Positions 52,436 to 62,274 are shown, numbered from the stretch's first letter. The stretch: DNA of 64,000 nucleotides from Acidobacteriota bacterium (GCA_016718135.1 JADKEF010000003.1:372001-436000), one strand, 5' to 3'. Made by a program: numbers and translations. The notes: generated by a model from the letters alone, not told the origin.

Positions 52436-54298
52436 TTATAGAACAGTTTCTTTTACTACTTCCTCGATCGTCGTGATGCCATCGCGAATCTTACATAGCC
52501 CCGACTCGCGAAGGGTGATCATCCCGCCGTCAATTGCTTTTCTCCGTAGTTCCATTGCGCTAGCGCCAATAATAATGAGTTCGCGGAGTTCGTCCGTGAT
52601 CTCCATAACTTCGTACAGGCCGACGCGGCCCTTAAAGCCGGTGCCGTTGCACGTCTCGCAGCCTTTGCCCTTGTAGAGTTTGAGGTTGGGAGCTTCTTCC
52701 TTTGTAAAGCCGACCTCGATCAGGCCTTCGACAGGAAAATGCACTTCTTCTTTACAATTAGTACAAATACGTCGGATCAGACGTTGTGCCTGAATGATGT
52801 TGACCGACGTCGCCACCAGAAACGGCTCGATGCCCATATTCACAAGACGCGAGACCGTCGATGGAGCATCGTTCGTGTGAAGCGTCGAGAGCACAAGGTG
52901 GCCCGTCAAAGCAGCCTTGATCGCGATCTCAGCCGTTTCAAAGTCTCGAATTTCACCAACGAGCACGATGTTCGGATCCTGACGCAGGAACGAGCGAAGT
53001 GCGGCGGCGAAGTTCAAACCGATCTGCTCCTTCATCTGCACCTGATTGATGCCCTGAAGGTTAAATTCGACCGGATCTTCCGCCGTCATGATATTCGTCT
53101 CAGACGTGTTCAACGCCTGAAGAGCGGAGTAGAGCGTATTCGTTTTACCCGAACCGGTCGGCCCGGTGACGAGCACCATCCCGTATGGGTTTGCGATAGC
53201 TCGTTTGAATTTGTCGAGGCTCTCCTGCTCGAAACCAAGCTTGGTCATATCGAGCATGAGCTTGTCTTTATCGAGCAGACGAAGCACAACCTTTTCGCCG
53301 AAGAGCGTAGGCAGGCTCGATACACGAAAATCGAGTTCGCGCGAACGGTTGTCGATCTTGACCTTGATCTTGATGCGGCCATCTTGTGGCAGGCGTTTCT
53401 CCGAAATATCGAGCTTCGCCATGATCTTGAGACGCGAAATAAGCGGATCGCGGATCTTCATCGGCGGATGCATCACATCGTAAAGCACGCCATCGATACG
53501 GAACCGGATACGAAAATCCTTTTCATACGGCTCGACGTGAATATCCGACGCTCCGCGACGAAGACTATCGACCAGAAGCACGTTAACAAGGCGAACGACC
53601 GGAGCGTCCTCACTAGCACGGGCCAGTGCCGCGAGATCGATCTCTTCGTTGTCTTCGAGCAGTTCGAATTCCTCGCCCTCTGCAGGCGGCTCGAAATGGA
53701 ACTTGTCGAGCGACACATCAAGATCGGACGCGGTAATGCGTTCGTCCATTTTTGGAGCGACTGCACCGTGGCCGTTGCCGTTTCCGTTGGATTTGTGGCC
53801 GTTTTTCCCGACACTGACACCGTTTCTCTCAACCTCTACCGCGAACGCGGCATCGAAAATGTCGATCTCACTCGAACCGCTGTAGTACTTAGCGATCGCA
53901 AGCTGGATCGATGTCTCCGACGCAATGACAGGTTCGACGTTAAGTCCGGTCATGAACTTGATGTCGTCCATTGCGAAGACATTCGTCGGGTCGGCCATGG
54001 CGAGCGTGAGAGTGGCACCGACTTTCGAGATAGGCAGGACTGAGTATTTGAGCGCGACCTCCTCAGAGATCAGCTTGATGACGTACGCCTCGATCTGAAA
54101 GAGATCCAGATTGATCGACGGAACACCATATTGGCGGGACAAAACGGCGGTGACGACATCGTCCGAAACATAACCCAGCCTGACGAGATTCGATCCCAAA
54201 CGGCCACCATTGGCACGCTGGTACTCGAGCGTCTCGCGCAGTTGCTCCGAGGTTATGAGATTTTCGCGGACAAGTATTTCCCCTAGTTTTGCTGACAT
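52436..54298 (-). CDS. pilB: Type IV pilus extension ATPase PilB
   Basis: This 620-residue ATPase powers pilus assembly. It has an N-terminal GspE_N/MshEN-type domain (LGEILVRENLITSEQLRETL), an insert, then the motor: Walker A GPTGSGKTNTLYSALQALN, Asp box NIMTAEDPVEFNLQG, Walker B NIVLVGEIRDFETAEIAIK. The tetracysteine zinc motif (CTNCKEE, CETCNGTGFKGRVGLYEVM) is complete. It heads the pil cluster. The 245-base gap upstream (54299-54543) holds a palindrome and promoter-like AT-rich DNA. Confidence 0.95.
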   Translation of the reverse strand: MSAKLGEILVRENLITSEQLRETLEYQRANGGRLGSNLVRLGYVSDDVVTAVLSRQYGVPSINLDLFQIEAYVIKLISEEVALKYSVLPISKVGATLTLAMADPTNVFAMDDIKFMTGLNVEPVIASETSIQLAIAKYYSGSSEIDIFDAAFAVEVERNGVSVGKNGHKSNGNGNGHGAVAPKMDERITASDLDVSLDKFHFEPPAEGEEFELLEDNEEIDLAALARASEDAPVVRLVNVLLVDSLRRGASDIHVEPYEKDFRIRFRIDGVLYDVMHPPMKIRDPLISRLKIMAKLDISEKRLPQDGRIKIKVKIDNRSRELDFRVSSLPTLFGEKVVLRLLDKDKLMLDMTKLGFEQESLDKFKRAIANPYGMVLVTGPTGSGKTNTLYSALQALNTSETNIMTAEDPVEFNLQGINQVQMKEQIGLNFAAALRSFLRQDPNIVLVGEIRDFETAEIAIKAALTGHLVLSTLHTNDAPSTVSRLVNMGIEPFLVATSVNIIQAQRLIRRICTNCKEEVHFPVEGLIEVGFTKEEAPNLKLYKGKGCETCNGTGFKGRVGLYEVMEITDELRELIIIGASAMELRRKAIDGGMITLRESGLCKIRDGITTIEEVVKETVL

Positions 54299-54387
54299 TT
54301 TATGCGGGTCGTTCCTCTATCACAACAGGCGTTGGGCAAGGAACGCGATTGAGTGAAGTTAGGTCAAATTGATCGAGTGGTGTTACC

Positions 54388-54415
54388 AGTCAACGACGGT
54401 TAAACATCGTTGACT
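54388..54415. repeat. Inverted repeat upstream of pilB
   Basis: AGTCAACGA (54388-54396) and TCGTTGACT (54407-54415) are perfect 9-base arms around a 10-base loop. No U tract on either strand, so an operator is as likely as a terminator. Confidence 0.4.
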
Positions 54416-54543
54416 CCTAATAATACATTGTTGAACTTCGGGAAGTCAATGATTCTTTTTGCAGAATCGGTGAGTATCTTTTACAGGTGTGGTGGAATTC
54501 GGTCAGATTGACCTCAAGTCTGGCTCGTTGGGACTAAGCGCTC

Positions 54544-55497
54544 CTATTGATCACTCATATCCTTCTTCAACTGCACAATAAACGACCGTACCGACGTAGC
54601 CTCTGGCGTGTTTGGGAAGATGCGTAGGAATTCTTCGTAGGTGGCGATGGCTTCTTTGTAGTTTTTTTGGCGTTCGTAGACGAGGCCGAGGAGTTGGTAG
54701 ATGATAACGGTGTCGGGGGCACCGGAGAGCTGTTTGAGGGCGACCTTTAGGTACTTGGCGGCTTCGTTGTAGTTGATCTCTTCGTTGGCAAAATCACCGG
54801 AGCCGGCAAATCCCTCAGCTTTTTCTTTATAGAGTAACCCCAAACCGGTGTAAGCCTCGGGCTGAAAGCCTTTGCCCTCGGTGATCGCTCGTTTGAAAGA
54901 AGCGATGGCTTTGTCCTCGTCGCCATTCTCCTTGTGGATACGTCCGAGCACGGCGAGCGCCTCGGCAAATGCGGGACGATATTTTCGGGCAGATGTAATA
55001 GCGGCCTCGGCATCCTCGACATCGCCGGTTTCGGTCAGGACGCGGGCGAGTCCGAGATACGCATCGGGAAACGCCGGGCGCAACTCGATCGCACGTCGGT
55101 AGGATTCGGCGGCCTTTTCGCGATCCGTCGTCGTAAAGCGCTCTGCCGCCTGGAATGCAAGCTCAGCTTCATCGGTTGTTTTGACGAGAACTACCTTTAC
55201 CTCGCCACGCTGAATCGCCGCCAGCGGTTGGGTTTTTTCCTTATATCCATCGGCCCGCAGCCGGAGAGTGTGTGCACCAGATGAAACCGTCGCGATCGTC
55301 AATTCGCCTGAGGCATTCGTCTTTCCAAAATAAACGCCGTCGATCCAAACCTTTGCCGAAGGAACCGCAGAGACCGTGACCGAACGAAATTGACCACCAA
55401 CAGCGGCCTTTTTTACCTGGGCAACGACGATACCGGAGCCGATCATAGAAATGGCCAGTGTAATAAGAAACGCTTTAATTGGGCGGGAAATATGCAT
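54544..55497 (-). CDS. Exported PEGA-domain and TPR protein
   Basis: From the ATG at 55497 the protein has 317 residues: an N-terminal signal/anchor (PIKAFLITLAISMIGSGIVV), a PEGA-like surface domain (RSVTVSAVPSAKVWIDGVYF, SSGAHTLRLRADGYKEKTQP) and five or six TPR repeats (AYLGLARVLTETGDVEDAEA, GRIHKENGDEDKAIASFKRA). It is probably periplasmic and protein-binding. The frame is open 29 codons further upstream but without a signal feature. It is separated from pilB by 245 bases, so a link to the pilus is uncertain. Confidence 0.75.
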   Translation of the reverse strand: MHISRPIKAFLITLAISMIGSGIVVAQVKKAAVGGQFRSVTVSAVPSAKVWIDGVYFGKTNASGELTIATVSSGAHTLRLRADGYKEKTQPLAAIQRGEVKVVLVKTTDEAELAFQAAERFTTTDREKAAESYRRAIELRPAFPDAYLGLARVLTETGDVEDAEAAITSARKYRPAFAEALAVLGRIHKENGDEDKAIASFKRAITEGKGFQPEAYTGLGLLYKEKAEGFAGSGDFANEEINYNEAAKYLKVALKQLSGAPDTVIIYQLLGLVYERQKNYKEAIATYEEFLRIFPNTPEATSVRSFIVQLKKDMSDQ

Positions 55498-55646
55498 ATT
55501 TATTGACACTTCGTACTTACTTTGAAGGCATTCGGCCAAAGTAGGTTGCGTCCATTCTAACATTCTCGACGCACGGCGTATCATGTTCTACCTGGTCCAT
55601 GTGTTCCACCGTTCCACCTTGAAACACGGAACAACGCGGGCAATGC

Positions 55647-55674
55647 TTGATTTTTCTGAGCGCAAAACTATAAT
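55647..55674 (+). promoter_or_regulatory. Sigma-70-type promoter of the tRNA gene
   Basis: TTGATT (55647-55652), 16-base spacer, perfect TATAAT (55669-55674), 12 bases before the tRNA 5' end. Confidence 0.75.
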
Positions 55675-55685
55675 CAATAATTCGT

Positions 55686-55762
55686 GGCTGGGTAGCTCAG
55701 CTGGTTAGAGCGCGGGATTCATAACCCCGAGGTCGGGAGTTCAAGTCTCCCTCCAGCCACCA
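55686..55762 (+). tRNA. tRNA-Met (CAT anticodon)
   Basis: The cloverleaf folds with acceptor GGCTGGG/TCCAGCC, D arm GCTC-AGCTGGTTA-GAGC, anticodon loop TTCATAA, T arm GGGAG-TTCAAGT-CTCCC, discriminator A and an encoded CCA end. One A/C mismatch closes the anticodon stem. The CAT anticodon means elongator Met or Ile with a lysidine-modified base; the overall sequence looks more like elongator Met. The initiator is excluded because the first base pair is G-C. Confidence 0.9.
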
Positions 55763-55767
55763 CTTTC

Positions 55768-57684
55768 TTATTTAGTTTCTTCCGCTCTCTCTGCCAATTC
55801 CGCCCAACGGGCCATATCGATCTTCAATTTAGCCGTTAGTTTCTGCTGTTCCGTGAACAGTTCATGAACCTTACCCGCGTCGCTCGCGGCGAGGGTCAGC
55901 TCCTTTTCTATCTCGGGCAATCGCGTCTCAGCGTCGGCGATGCTTAGTTCGAGGGCTTCGAGTTCGCGGGTTTCTTTGAATGATAGTTTCTTAGATTTTG
56001 GTTTTTCGGGGATTTGAGGAACCCGGTCGCTATCGCTCGCGGTTCTGACGCGGTCGTTACCGCTCGCTGTGCTGGGAGCAGATCTTTCGCGTTCGATGGC
56101 CTCGAGGTAGGCGGAATAGTCTCCGGCGAACTCGCGGACGTGGCCGCCGGGTTCGAAGCGGAAGACGTTTTCGATCGTGCGGTCAAGGAAATAGCGGTCG
56201 TGGCTGACGACGATCAGGGCTCCGGCGAAATCGTCGAGGTATTCTTCGAGAGCGATGAGCGTCGGGATGTCCAGGTCGTTGGTCGGCTCATCTAGGAGCA
56301 GGACGTTGGGCGAACCCATCAATATTCGCAGCAAGTATAGGCGACGGCGTTCGCCGCCGGAGAGATTGCCGATCACGGCGTATTGGGCGGCCGGGGCGAA
56401 GAGAAAACGCTCGAGCATCTTGCCAGCGGTGATCTGGACTCCTTCGTTAGTGGTGACGTATTCTGCGACGTCGCGTATGTAGTCGATGACGCGTTGTTCG
56501 TCATTGAGCGCACGGCTTTCTTGGTCGTAATAGCCGATGTGCACCGTCTGCCCGATCTCGATCTCACCACTATCGGGCTGGATTCGGCTTGTGAGCATAT
56601 CAAGCAAAGTCGTTTTGCCGCTGCCATTTGCACCGATTATGCCGATGCGGTCGTCGCGTTTGAGTAAGTAAGTGAGCCCGTCGATGAGCTTTGTCTCGCC
56701 GTACGATTTTGAGATGTTGTTGATCTCGATGACCTTCGAGCCAAGACGTTTTGAGCCAATAGCAATATCGACCTCGCCTTTGGCCTGTTCCTTGGGAACC
56801 GCCATCAGTGAATGTGCGGCCTCAATGCGGTGCTTAGATTTGCGTGTGCGGGCCTTTGCGCCGCGACGCAGCCATGCGAGTTCTTTCTTGATCAACTGCT
56901 CGCGTTTATGGCCCTCGACCTCGCGAAGAGTTTCCTGCTCAGCCTTTTTCTCAAGGTAATAAGCGTAGTTACCGCTAAAATTCTGCACCGTGCCGCGATC
57001 GACCTCAAAGATCCGATCAGTCACACGATCAAGGAAATAACGATCGTGCGTCACGAGCAATAACATCCCCGTATAGCGTGCGAGATATGCTTCCAGCCAC
57101 TCGATCGTATCCGCATCAAGATGGTTGGTAGGCTCGTCGAGGATCAGGATATCGGGTTTGAATATGAGTTCGTGGGCGAGGGCGACACGCTTTCGCTGTC
57201 CTCCGGAGAGCGTGCCCATTTTGGCGGCGGTGTCGGTGATCTCAAGTTTTGAGAGGACCGCACGGGCATTCGTCTCGATCTCCCAACCGCCGCTCATCTC
57301 GAGTTCGTGCTGAAGGTCCGACATTCTTTCGAGCGTTGCCGCGTCATGATTGCCTGCCGCCACGTCGTGACAAACCGCCTCATAATCCCTGATCGTCTGC
57401 ATCACACCACTGCTCGACGCAAAGATGGTCTCAAGCACGGTCAGATCAGGATCGTATGCCGGATTCTGAGAAAGATACGCGAGCGTCTGCCCCTTCGCAC
57501 GAACGACACGCCCGGTATCAGGCACTTCGACACCGGCGATGATCTTCAGCAAAGTCGATTTCCCCGAGCCGTTCGCTCCGATAATTCCGATCTTATCGCG
57601 GTCTTCGAGACCGAGCGTGACGCTCTCAAACAGCGGCTTAAAGCCGTAGTTCTTTGATACATTTTCGAGCGAGACGATGTTCAT
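55768..57684 (-). CDS. ABC-F family ribosome-associated ATPase (Uup-like)
   Basis: The 638-residue soluble protein has two ABC domains without membrane segments: Walker A GANGSGKSTLLKIIAG and GANGSGKTTLLDMLTS, signatures LSGGQRKRVALAHEL and LSGGERRRLYLLRIL, and an interdomain linker rich in Lys/Arg (LAWLRRGAKARTRKSKHRIE). The C-terminal coiled coil (ETRELEALELSIADAETRLP) fits Uup. ABC-F proteins work on the ribosome or on DNA branch stability. It converges on the tRNA gene with only 5 bases between them. Confidence 0.92.
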   Translation of the reverse strand: MNIVSLENVSKNYGFKPLFESVTLGLEDRDKIGIIGANGSGKSTLLKIIAGVEVPDTGRVVRAKGQTLAYLSQNPAYDPDLTVLETIFASSSGVMQTIRDYEAVCHDVAAGNHDAATLERMSDLQHELEMSGGWEIETNARAVLSKLEITDTAAKMGTLSGGQRKRVALAHELIFKPDILILDEPTNHLDADTIEWLEAYLARYTGMLLLVTHDRYFLDRVTDRIFEVDRGTVQNFSGNYAYYLEKKAEQETLREVEGHKREQLIKKELAWLRRGAKARTRKSKHRIEAAHSLMAVPKEQAKGEVDIAIGSKRLGSKVIEINNISKSYGETKLIDGLTYLLKRDDRIGIIGANGSGKTTLLDMLTSRIQPDSGEIEIGQTVHIGYYDQESRALNDEQRVIDYIRDVAEYVTTNEGVQITAGKMLERFLFAPAAQYAVIGNLSGGERRRLYLLRILMGSPNVLLLDEPTNDLDIPTLIALEEYLDDFAGALIVVSHDRYFLDRTIENVFRFEPGGHVREFAGDYSAYLEAIERERSAPSTASGNDRVRTASDSDRVPQIPEKPKSKKLSFKETRELEALELSIADAETRLPEIEKELTLAASDAGKVHELFTEQQKLTAKLKIDMARWAELAERAEETK

Positions 57685-57711
57685 TGGGTCTATTTAAGTA
57701 CTCGAAAGATG

Positions 57712-58056
57712 CTATCCCTTCCTATCGAAATCTGTATGGAAAGTCTCTCGGATCTCGCCCGCCCGGATCTCTGTGAGAACCTGCTGTACCGCGTCGATCA
57801 TTTCCAAGTGGGTAGTAAGTCGATTGTTAAATGCTCGCATTATCAGGATCGCGATACTGCGATGTGAGAAGTTTTGTTGATGCTTAATATTTGCGTCAGC
57901 GGTCAGGATCACATCAAAGCCATCGGCTTCGGCGAGGTCTAGCAACTTGCCATTGACGACATCCGCCCAGCCTTTCTCTTGAGTCGTAGATGTTTCGTGT
58001 CCGCGAAGGTGGGTCTTTAGCCGACGATCCAAATTGTGGTCTAGAAGGATCTTCAA
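57712..58056 (-). CDS. DUF5615 PIN-like protein (toxin-like partner)
   Basis: The 114-residue protein starts at TTG (MKILLDHNLDRRLKTHLRGH), overlapping the stop of the DUF433 gene. It has the acidic residues and spacing of PIN-like nucleases: LLDHN near the start, the central WADVVNGKLLDLAEADGFDV and LTADANI. DUF433-DUF5615 pairs behave as toxin-antitoxin-like modules. A catalytic role is inferred from the family. Confidence 0.8.
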   Translation of the reverse strand: MKILLDHNLDRRLKTHLRGHETSTTQEKGWADVVNGKLLDLAEADGFDVILTADANIKHQQNFSHRSIAILIMRAFNNRLTTHLEMIDAVQQVLTEIRAGEIRETFHTDFDRKG

Positions 58057-58268
58057 TTCTTCGCGGCGTCCTCAAGAAGCGATTTCTTGGCGAGTTCGAG
58101 TACGTCTATTGCCTGTTCGCGCGTGACAGGCGGAAACCCGTCAAGAAAATCCTCCAGCGTATCGCCACCTTCAAGATAGTCGAAGAGATTCTGGATCGGC
58201 ACGCGCGTCCCCGCAAAAACAGGAACGCCGCTAAGCTTCTCAGGATTTACCTCAATGGTCTTATTCAT
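58053..58268 (-). CDS. DUF433 protein (antitoxin-like partner)
   Basis: The 71-residue protein (ATG at 58268) has the helix-turn-helix-like DUF433 pattern: EKLSGVPVFAGTRVPIQNLF and TREQAIDVLELAKKSLLEDA. Six more in-frame codons upstream are less likely. It precedes the DUF5615 partner, whose start overlaps this stop codon, so both are made together. Confidence 0.82.
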   Translation of the reverse strand: MNKTIEVNPEKLSGVPVFAGTRVPIQNLFDYLEGGDTLEDFLDGFPPVTREQAIDVLELAKKSLLEDAAKN

Positions 58269-58289
58269 TGAGTTTGATTTTATCATAGA

Positions 58290-61200
58290 TCAGCTCGTCA
58301 ATCTCCGATAGATATTCGGCATTCTCTCAGGCAGCGAGAGCACGTCATCTATGATCGTGTAGCCGACGTCGCCGTAGAGGTCTTTCAACTCAGCCTCAGA
58401 TTCGCGGTCGATGGTGATGCAGAATGGGGTGATGCCCGTCATTTTGGTTTCGGTCAGGGCCTCGCGGACGTCTTCGCGGGCGTAGCGGGCGTCGCCGTAG
58501 TCGTGATCGTACGGGCGGCCGTCGGTTAGGATGATGAGCAGCTTGGTACGCGATTCCTGACGCAGTAGTTTGTGCGACGCGTGGCGGATCGCGGCTCCGA
58601 GACGGGTGTTATTTTGGAACGTGATGCCGCCAATACGCCGTTCAGTATCGTCAGAGTATTTCTCATCAAAATCTTTGACGACGTAAAATTTCACATTCCT
58701 TCGGCCCTCGCTCGTAAAGCCGTTTATCGAATACACATCGCCGACCGCCTCCAATGCTTCGCTCATCAGCACGAGGCCTTCTTTTTCGATCTCGATGATG
58801 CGGCGGCCGGGATGCGTGTACGGCTGCATCGGATTTCGGGTGATCGTGCGGGCGGTTGACGAAGATTGATCGAGCAACAGTGAGACGGCGACGTCACGCT
58901 GTTTTCTGAGACGCTTGGTATAGATGTTCTCGGACGGCTGGCCTTGGGCACGGCGGTCGACTACGAAATCGACGAGGGCGTTTAGATCGTAGTCTTCGCC
59001 ATCGAGTTCGCGATTGATGCGGGTCAGATTTTCGGGCTTCATCAACTGGAACTGATGCCTGATCGACGAGATAACGCCGCGATATCGCGAACGAGTCAGT
59101 TCGACAAACGTCCGGTCGCCTTGCTTCACCTTCTTCTCGATCACACGGCTCCAGCCGACGCGGTAGTCGTTCAGTTCGCGATCCCATTCGTCGTATGCGA
59201 ACGCAAGATCGTCGGCCTCAAGCGCCTGCTCGGGAACATCGCTCTGCGACCACGCCTCCGAGCCTTGCAGGTCGTCCGGCTCGCCTTCGTCATCGAGACT
59301 GTTCCAGGCGTTGAAAAGGTCGCGGATGTCTTGTGTCTGTCGCTGTTCACGCTTGCTTTGGTCTTCGGTCGGAGCCTCGGCTGCGTCTTTGTCGTCGTAT
59401 GCGAAATCACTTTTTTCCTCGGTTTCCTCCGCCTCGGCTTGTTGCGACTGTTCCGGCGAGACGTTCTGAAACAGCGTATAGACCCGGCTCGTTGCCATCA
59501 GCGAATCCGCAACCGTCGCCTCGGACATCGCCAGATATTTCTCAACCACCGTCTCGATCTCAGACACGATCTGCCCATAAAACATTCTCGCATCATCGGT
59601 CGCACCGCCGCAGAGAGTGATCTGAAACAACAATTCGAACGGTACTTGGTGCATGGGAAGGTCGAAGATATATGGCCGATTCGAACGGAGGAAAGCCTGC
59701 ATCAGATCGAGGTCTTTGACGAGGCCGCGATAGGTTTGCCGCAGACGATTGTCTATGCGGGCGTTCTCCATCGTGCCGAAGATCTTGCGGGCGAGGCGTG
59801 GTTCCGGGAAAGCGGTGAGCACATTTCGATAGTCGGAATTTTTCGGCAGCTTTTTCTTCCGGGCCTTCATTGCCGCGACCGCTTCCGCGTGCGGCAACGC
59901 ACTTTCGCCCTTCTGCACATCTTCGATATACCCGCCGAGCGAGAACGCGTCGATCTGATCCGCCGTCGCCGAATAGAGTTCTGATAACTCCGTATAGGCT
60001 GCCTTTAGCCCGTCAGTATCGCGATCAAAAGTGCCAAATTCGATCTGCCCGGCTCCGTGTGCCGCCAGCACCTTGTAGAGCCGAAAATCTTTCTCATCAT
60101 CTGCAAACTCGGTCACGGTTGCAGGCAGATAGATCGTTTTCCCGTCGCCGATGCGGCTTTCCTGTTGGATCGCCGCGATCGGAGCGATCTCGATCTCTTT
60201 GCCGGTCAATGCCTCGACGTACAGCCGGAGAACGTGTTGGATCGATTCGAGCGAGAGACCGGTCTGCGTCTTTTGCAAGCGGTCATTAGACTCACGCGTT
60301 TCTAAGGCGAAGTAGCTGCGGCGAGCCTTCGACGAACCATCTGCGGTCTCGGCTAAACCGTTCTCGACCCAATCTTCGAATTGCTCGATCGATACCTTGT
60401 TGAGAGCCCCGGCACTCGATTTGAAGGCGGCAAGAGCACTCTCGGCGTCGGTTTCTGCTATGCGGGCCGTCAACTGCAACACGCGGCGGATCGAAACTTC
60501 CGGAGCGTGGCGTTTGCGAGATGAGATCTGTGCGGTAAATTTCGGCGTTGCCCGCAGAAATGAGATCAGAACAGCGTTGCCATGTTTGGCGATGATTCGC
60601 GAGACGGTCACCCAATCATCAAACGCCGTTGGCGAGTCCGCCAGAACTTTGCTTCCGGACGCGACAAAGTGCAGTGTCACGCTGCCGCCGAATTCGAGAA
60701 ACGCCGCCGCTCCTTCCATCAAGCGAACGGCCGCGTCAGCCGACAAACCCTCGAACGCGTCAGGCAGATTCTGCCAAAGATCGGCCGTCAATCCGCCGGT
60801 ACGATTCGCAAAATCGCGAGCCAAGACCAATACGGCGTCTGCGACACGACGGTCTTCAAACGCCATTATCGAGGCCGCGACCTTTGGCGTGTGGACTAGA
60901 AAATCGGCACTATGCTTTGCACTTCGCTGAGCGATCTCGGCGGCCAGCTCAAAGATATCGCTGAGTAGTTTCTCATCATCGATCGCGGCCGCGATCTCAG
61001 GGATGAGGTGAAAAGATTCGAGAGCAGTGGAACTCGACAGTACAAGCTGCCGCGTACACGTCTGAAAGACGGCCGCTCGAGCACCTTCAGGAACACGCTT
61101 TAGACCACCAATGCCGTCAGCGAAAAACCTAGCGCCCGCATCCGCACTGCCCATCGCAAGCCGACGGCCGAATTCGCCCCAATGACGCAAATCGTCCGCC

Positions 61201-61376
61201 GACAACACCTTCGCCGCCTTTGGCACCGCCTCGACAAATTCGCGGCTAACACGAAGAGACACGCCCGCCAACGCAGCACTGATCTCAAGCGCCGCCCGGC
61301 GCTTGTCCGGGGACAGACGGCTGAGTCGGGCAGCTAGCCCTGTAAACGAATTCTTTGGCCGAGGCTCTTCTTCCAT
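58290..61376 (-). CDS. Large VWA-domain protein, NorD/CbbO-like
   Basis: The 1028-residue protein is mostly helical in its first ~750 residues, with an acidic low-complexity stretch (EETEEKSDFAYDDKDAAEAP). It then has a C-terminal von Willebrand A domain with the MIDAS DxSxS motif in LLLDQSSSTART and ILTDGRPYDHDYG. Architecture and C-terminus match NorD/CbbO, partners of MoxR-type ATPases (NorQ/CbbQ) that remodel or activate metalloenzymes. It is much longer than typical NorD. No MoxR, nitric oxide reductase or RuBisCO gene lies nearby. Confidence 0.8.
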   Translation of the reverse strand: MEEEPRPKNSFTGLAARLSRLSPDKRRAALEISAALAGVSLRVSREFVEAVPKAAKVLSADDLRHWGEFGRRLAMGSADAGARFFADGIGGLKRVPEGARAAVFQTCTRQLVLSSSTALESFHLIPEIAAAIDDEKLLSDIFELAAEIAQRSAKHSADFLVHTPKVAASIMAFEDRRVADAVLVLARDFANRTGGLTADLWQNLPDAFEGLSADAAVRLMEGAAAFLEFGGSVTLHFVASGSKVLADSPTAFDDWVTVSRIIAKHGNAVLISFLRATPKFTAQISSRKRHAPEVSIRRVLQLTARIAETDAESALAAFKSSAGALNKVSIEQFEDWVENGLAETADGSSKARRSYFALETRESNDRLQKTQTGLSLESIQHVLRLYVEALTGKEIEIAPIAAIQQESRIGDGKTIYLPATVTEFADDEKDFRLYKVLAAHGAGQIEFGTFDRDTDGLKAAYTELSELYSATADQIDAFSLGGYIEDVQKGESALPHAEAVAAMKARKKKLPKNSDYRNVLTAFPEPRLARKIFGTMENARIDNRLRQTYRGLVKDLDLMQAFLRSNRPYIFDLPMHQVPFELLFQITLCGGATDDARMFYGQIVSEIETVVEKYLAMSEATVADSLMATSRVYTLFQNVSPEQSQQAEAEETEEKSDFAYDDKDAAEAPTEDQSKREQRQTQDIRDLFNAWNSLDDEGEPDDLQGSEAWSQSDVPEQALEADDLAFAYDEWDRELNDYRVGWSRVIEKKVKQGDRTFVELTRSRYRGVISSIRHQFQLMKPENLTRINRELDGEDYDLNALVDFVVDRRAQGQPSENIYTKRLRKQRDVAVSLLLDQSSSTARTITRNPMQPYTHPGRRIIEIEKEGLVLMSEALEAVGDVYSINGFTSEGRRNVKFYVVKDFDEKYSDDTERRIGGITFQNNTRLGAAIRHASHKLLRQESRTKLLIILTDGRPYDHDYGDARYAREDVREALTETKMTGITPFCITIDRESEAELKDLYGDVGYTIIDDVLSLPERMPNIYRRLTS

Positions 61377-61479
61377 GAAAGCTTTAGTCTAAGAACTGCA
61401 CACTGTAATGTCCAAGAGATGCGAACTTATGGAGAATTAGAACGTAAGAAAATTCAAAGAATGAGGTTGGGAGAAGATA

Positions 61480-62274
61480 ATGAGATCTAGGATAAGTACT
61501 CTACTGTTTCTGTGCCTGTTAATGACGGGTATCGTGGAGGGCCAGTCGGCCTTTAAGTTTGACGCCAAGCGGGTATCTGTCGGTACTGTCTATCACTATG
61601 TTAAAACCAACGTAGACGGCACGAAGCCTGAAAATATCTCTCTTTACGTAGCGACTGTGGACCGTATTGAGTCATTCAAGTTTCATGAGAAAGGCTCACG
61701 GGCAGGCTTAGTGATCGCAGACATGGACTGGACCATCTTTTCGGCAAAAAAACTCGAATCGTGGCAGGTGTCCTCTGGGGATGAACGAAAACTCTTTGCT
61801 ACCTTGACCTACAGAGCGGCTGAAAAAGCTGTCGAGGTCTCGATACCGCAAATGAGGCCGACGAGCGAATTCGCCAAGATCGAGCAATTACCTTTCCATC
61901 TCTATAACTTCGACCTTGCAAGCCTAAATCTATCGTTTCCACACCTAGCGGTTCCACGCGGAAATTTCACGGTCGGTATCGCCGACCCAACGTTTAATGC
62001 CGACGGGCCCATGTTCGCATATCGCGGGGAACTTGCTGTCCGCTATGAAAAGACGGAGATCCGAAACGGAGGGAAGTGCCGTCGCTACGCCGCGTCAGGA
62101 ACTGGTATCGGCGGCAAAGGCACGATCTGGGTTGATGAAAAGAAGGGATACATTCGCGACATGGAGTTTGATGTGGCGAACAATCCTGATTGGTCAACGT
62201 TCAAGCTGAGGCTGATAAGGACAGAGAAAATGAGTGAGCGGGAATGGAAACGCTTCATCGCCGCGCAGTTCTGA
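61480..62274 (+). CDS. Secreted protein of unknown function
   Basis: The 264-residue protein has a signal peptide (RISTLLFLCLLMTGIVEG) with a GQS-type cleavage. The mature part is beta-rich (KFDAKRVSVGTVYHYVKTNV, GRCRRYAASG-like stretch near residue 205). The ribosome site GGGAG lies seven bases before the ATG. No known family recognised. It converges with the small CxxC protein 3 bases away. Confidence 0.6.
   Translation: MRSRISTLLFLCLLMTGIVEGQSAFKFDAKRVSVGTVYHYVKTNVDGTKPENISLYVATVDRIESFKFHEKGSRAGLVIADMDWTIFSAKKLESWQVSSGDERKLFATLTYRAAEKAVEVSIPQMRPTSEFAKIEQLPFHLYNFDLASLNLSFPHLAVPRGNFTVGIADPTFNADGPMFAYRGELAVRYEKTEIRNGGKCRRYAASGTGIGGKGTIWVDEKKGYIRDMEFDVANNPDWSTFKLRLIRTEKMSEREWKRFIAAQF

Noticed and set aside
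52739..54043. 434-codon plus-strand frame antisense to pilB
   Set aside because: It overlaps a fully recognisable ATPase on the other strand, and its protein is Arg/His/Asp-rich without any domain, as expected of a GC-skewed antisense frame.
59055..59984. 309-codon plus-strand frame antisense to the VWA gene
   Set aside because: No start signal, no domain, and the opposite strand encodes a coherent protein with an intact MIDAS.
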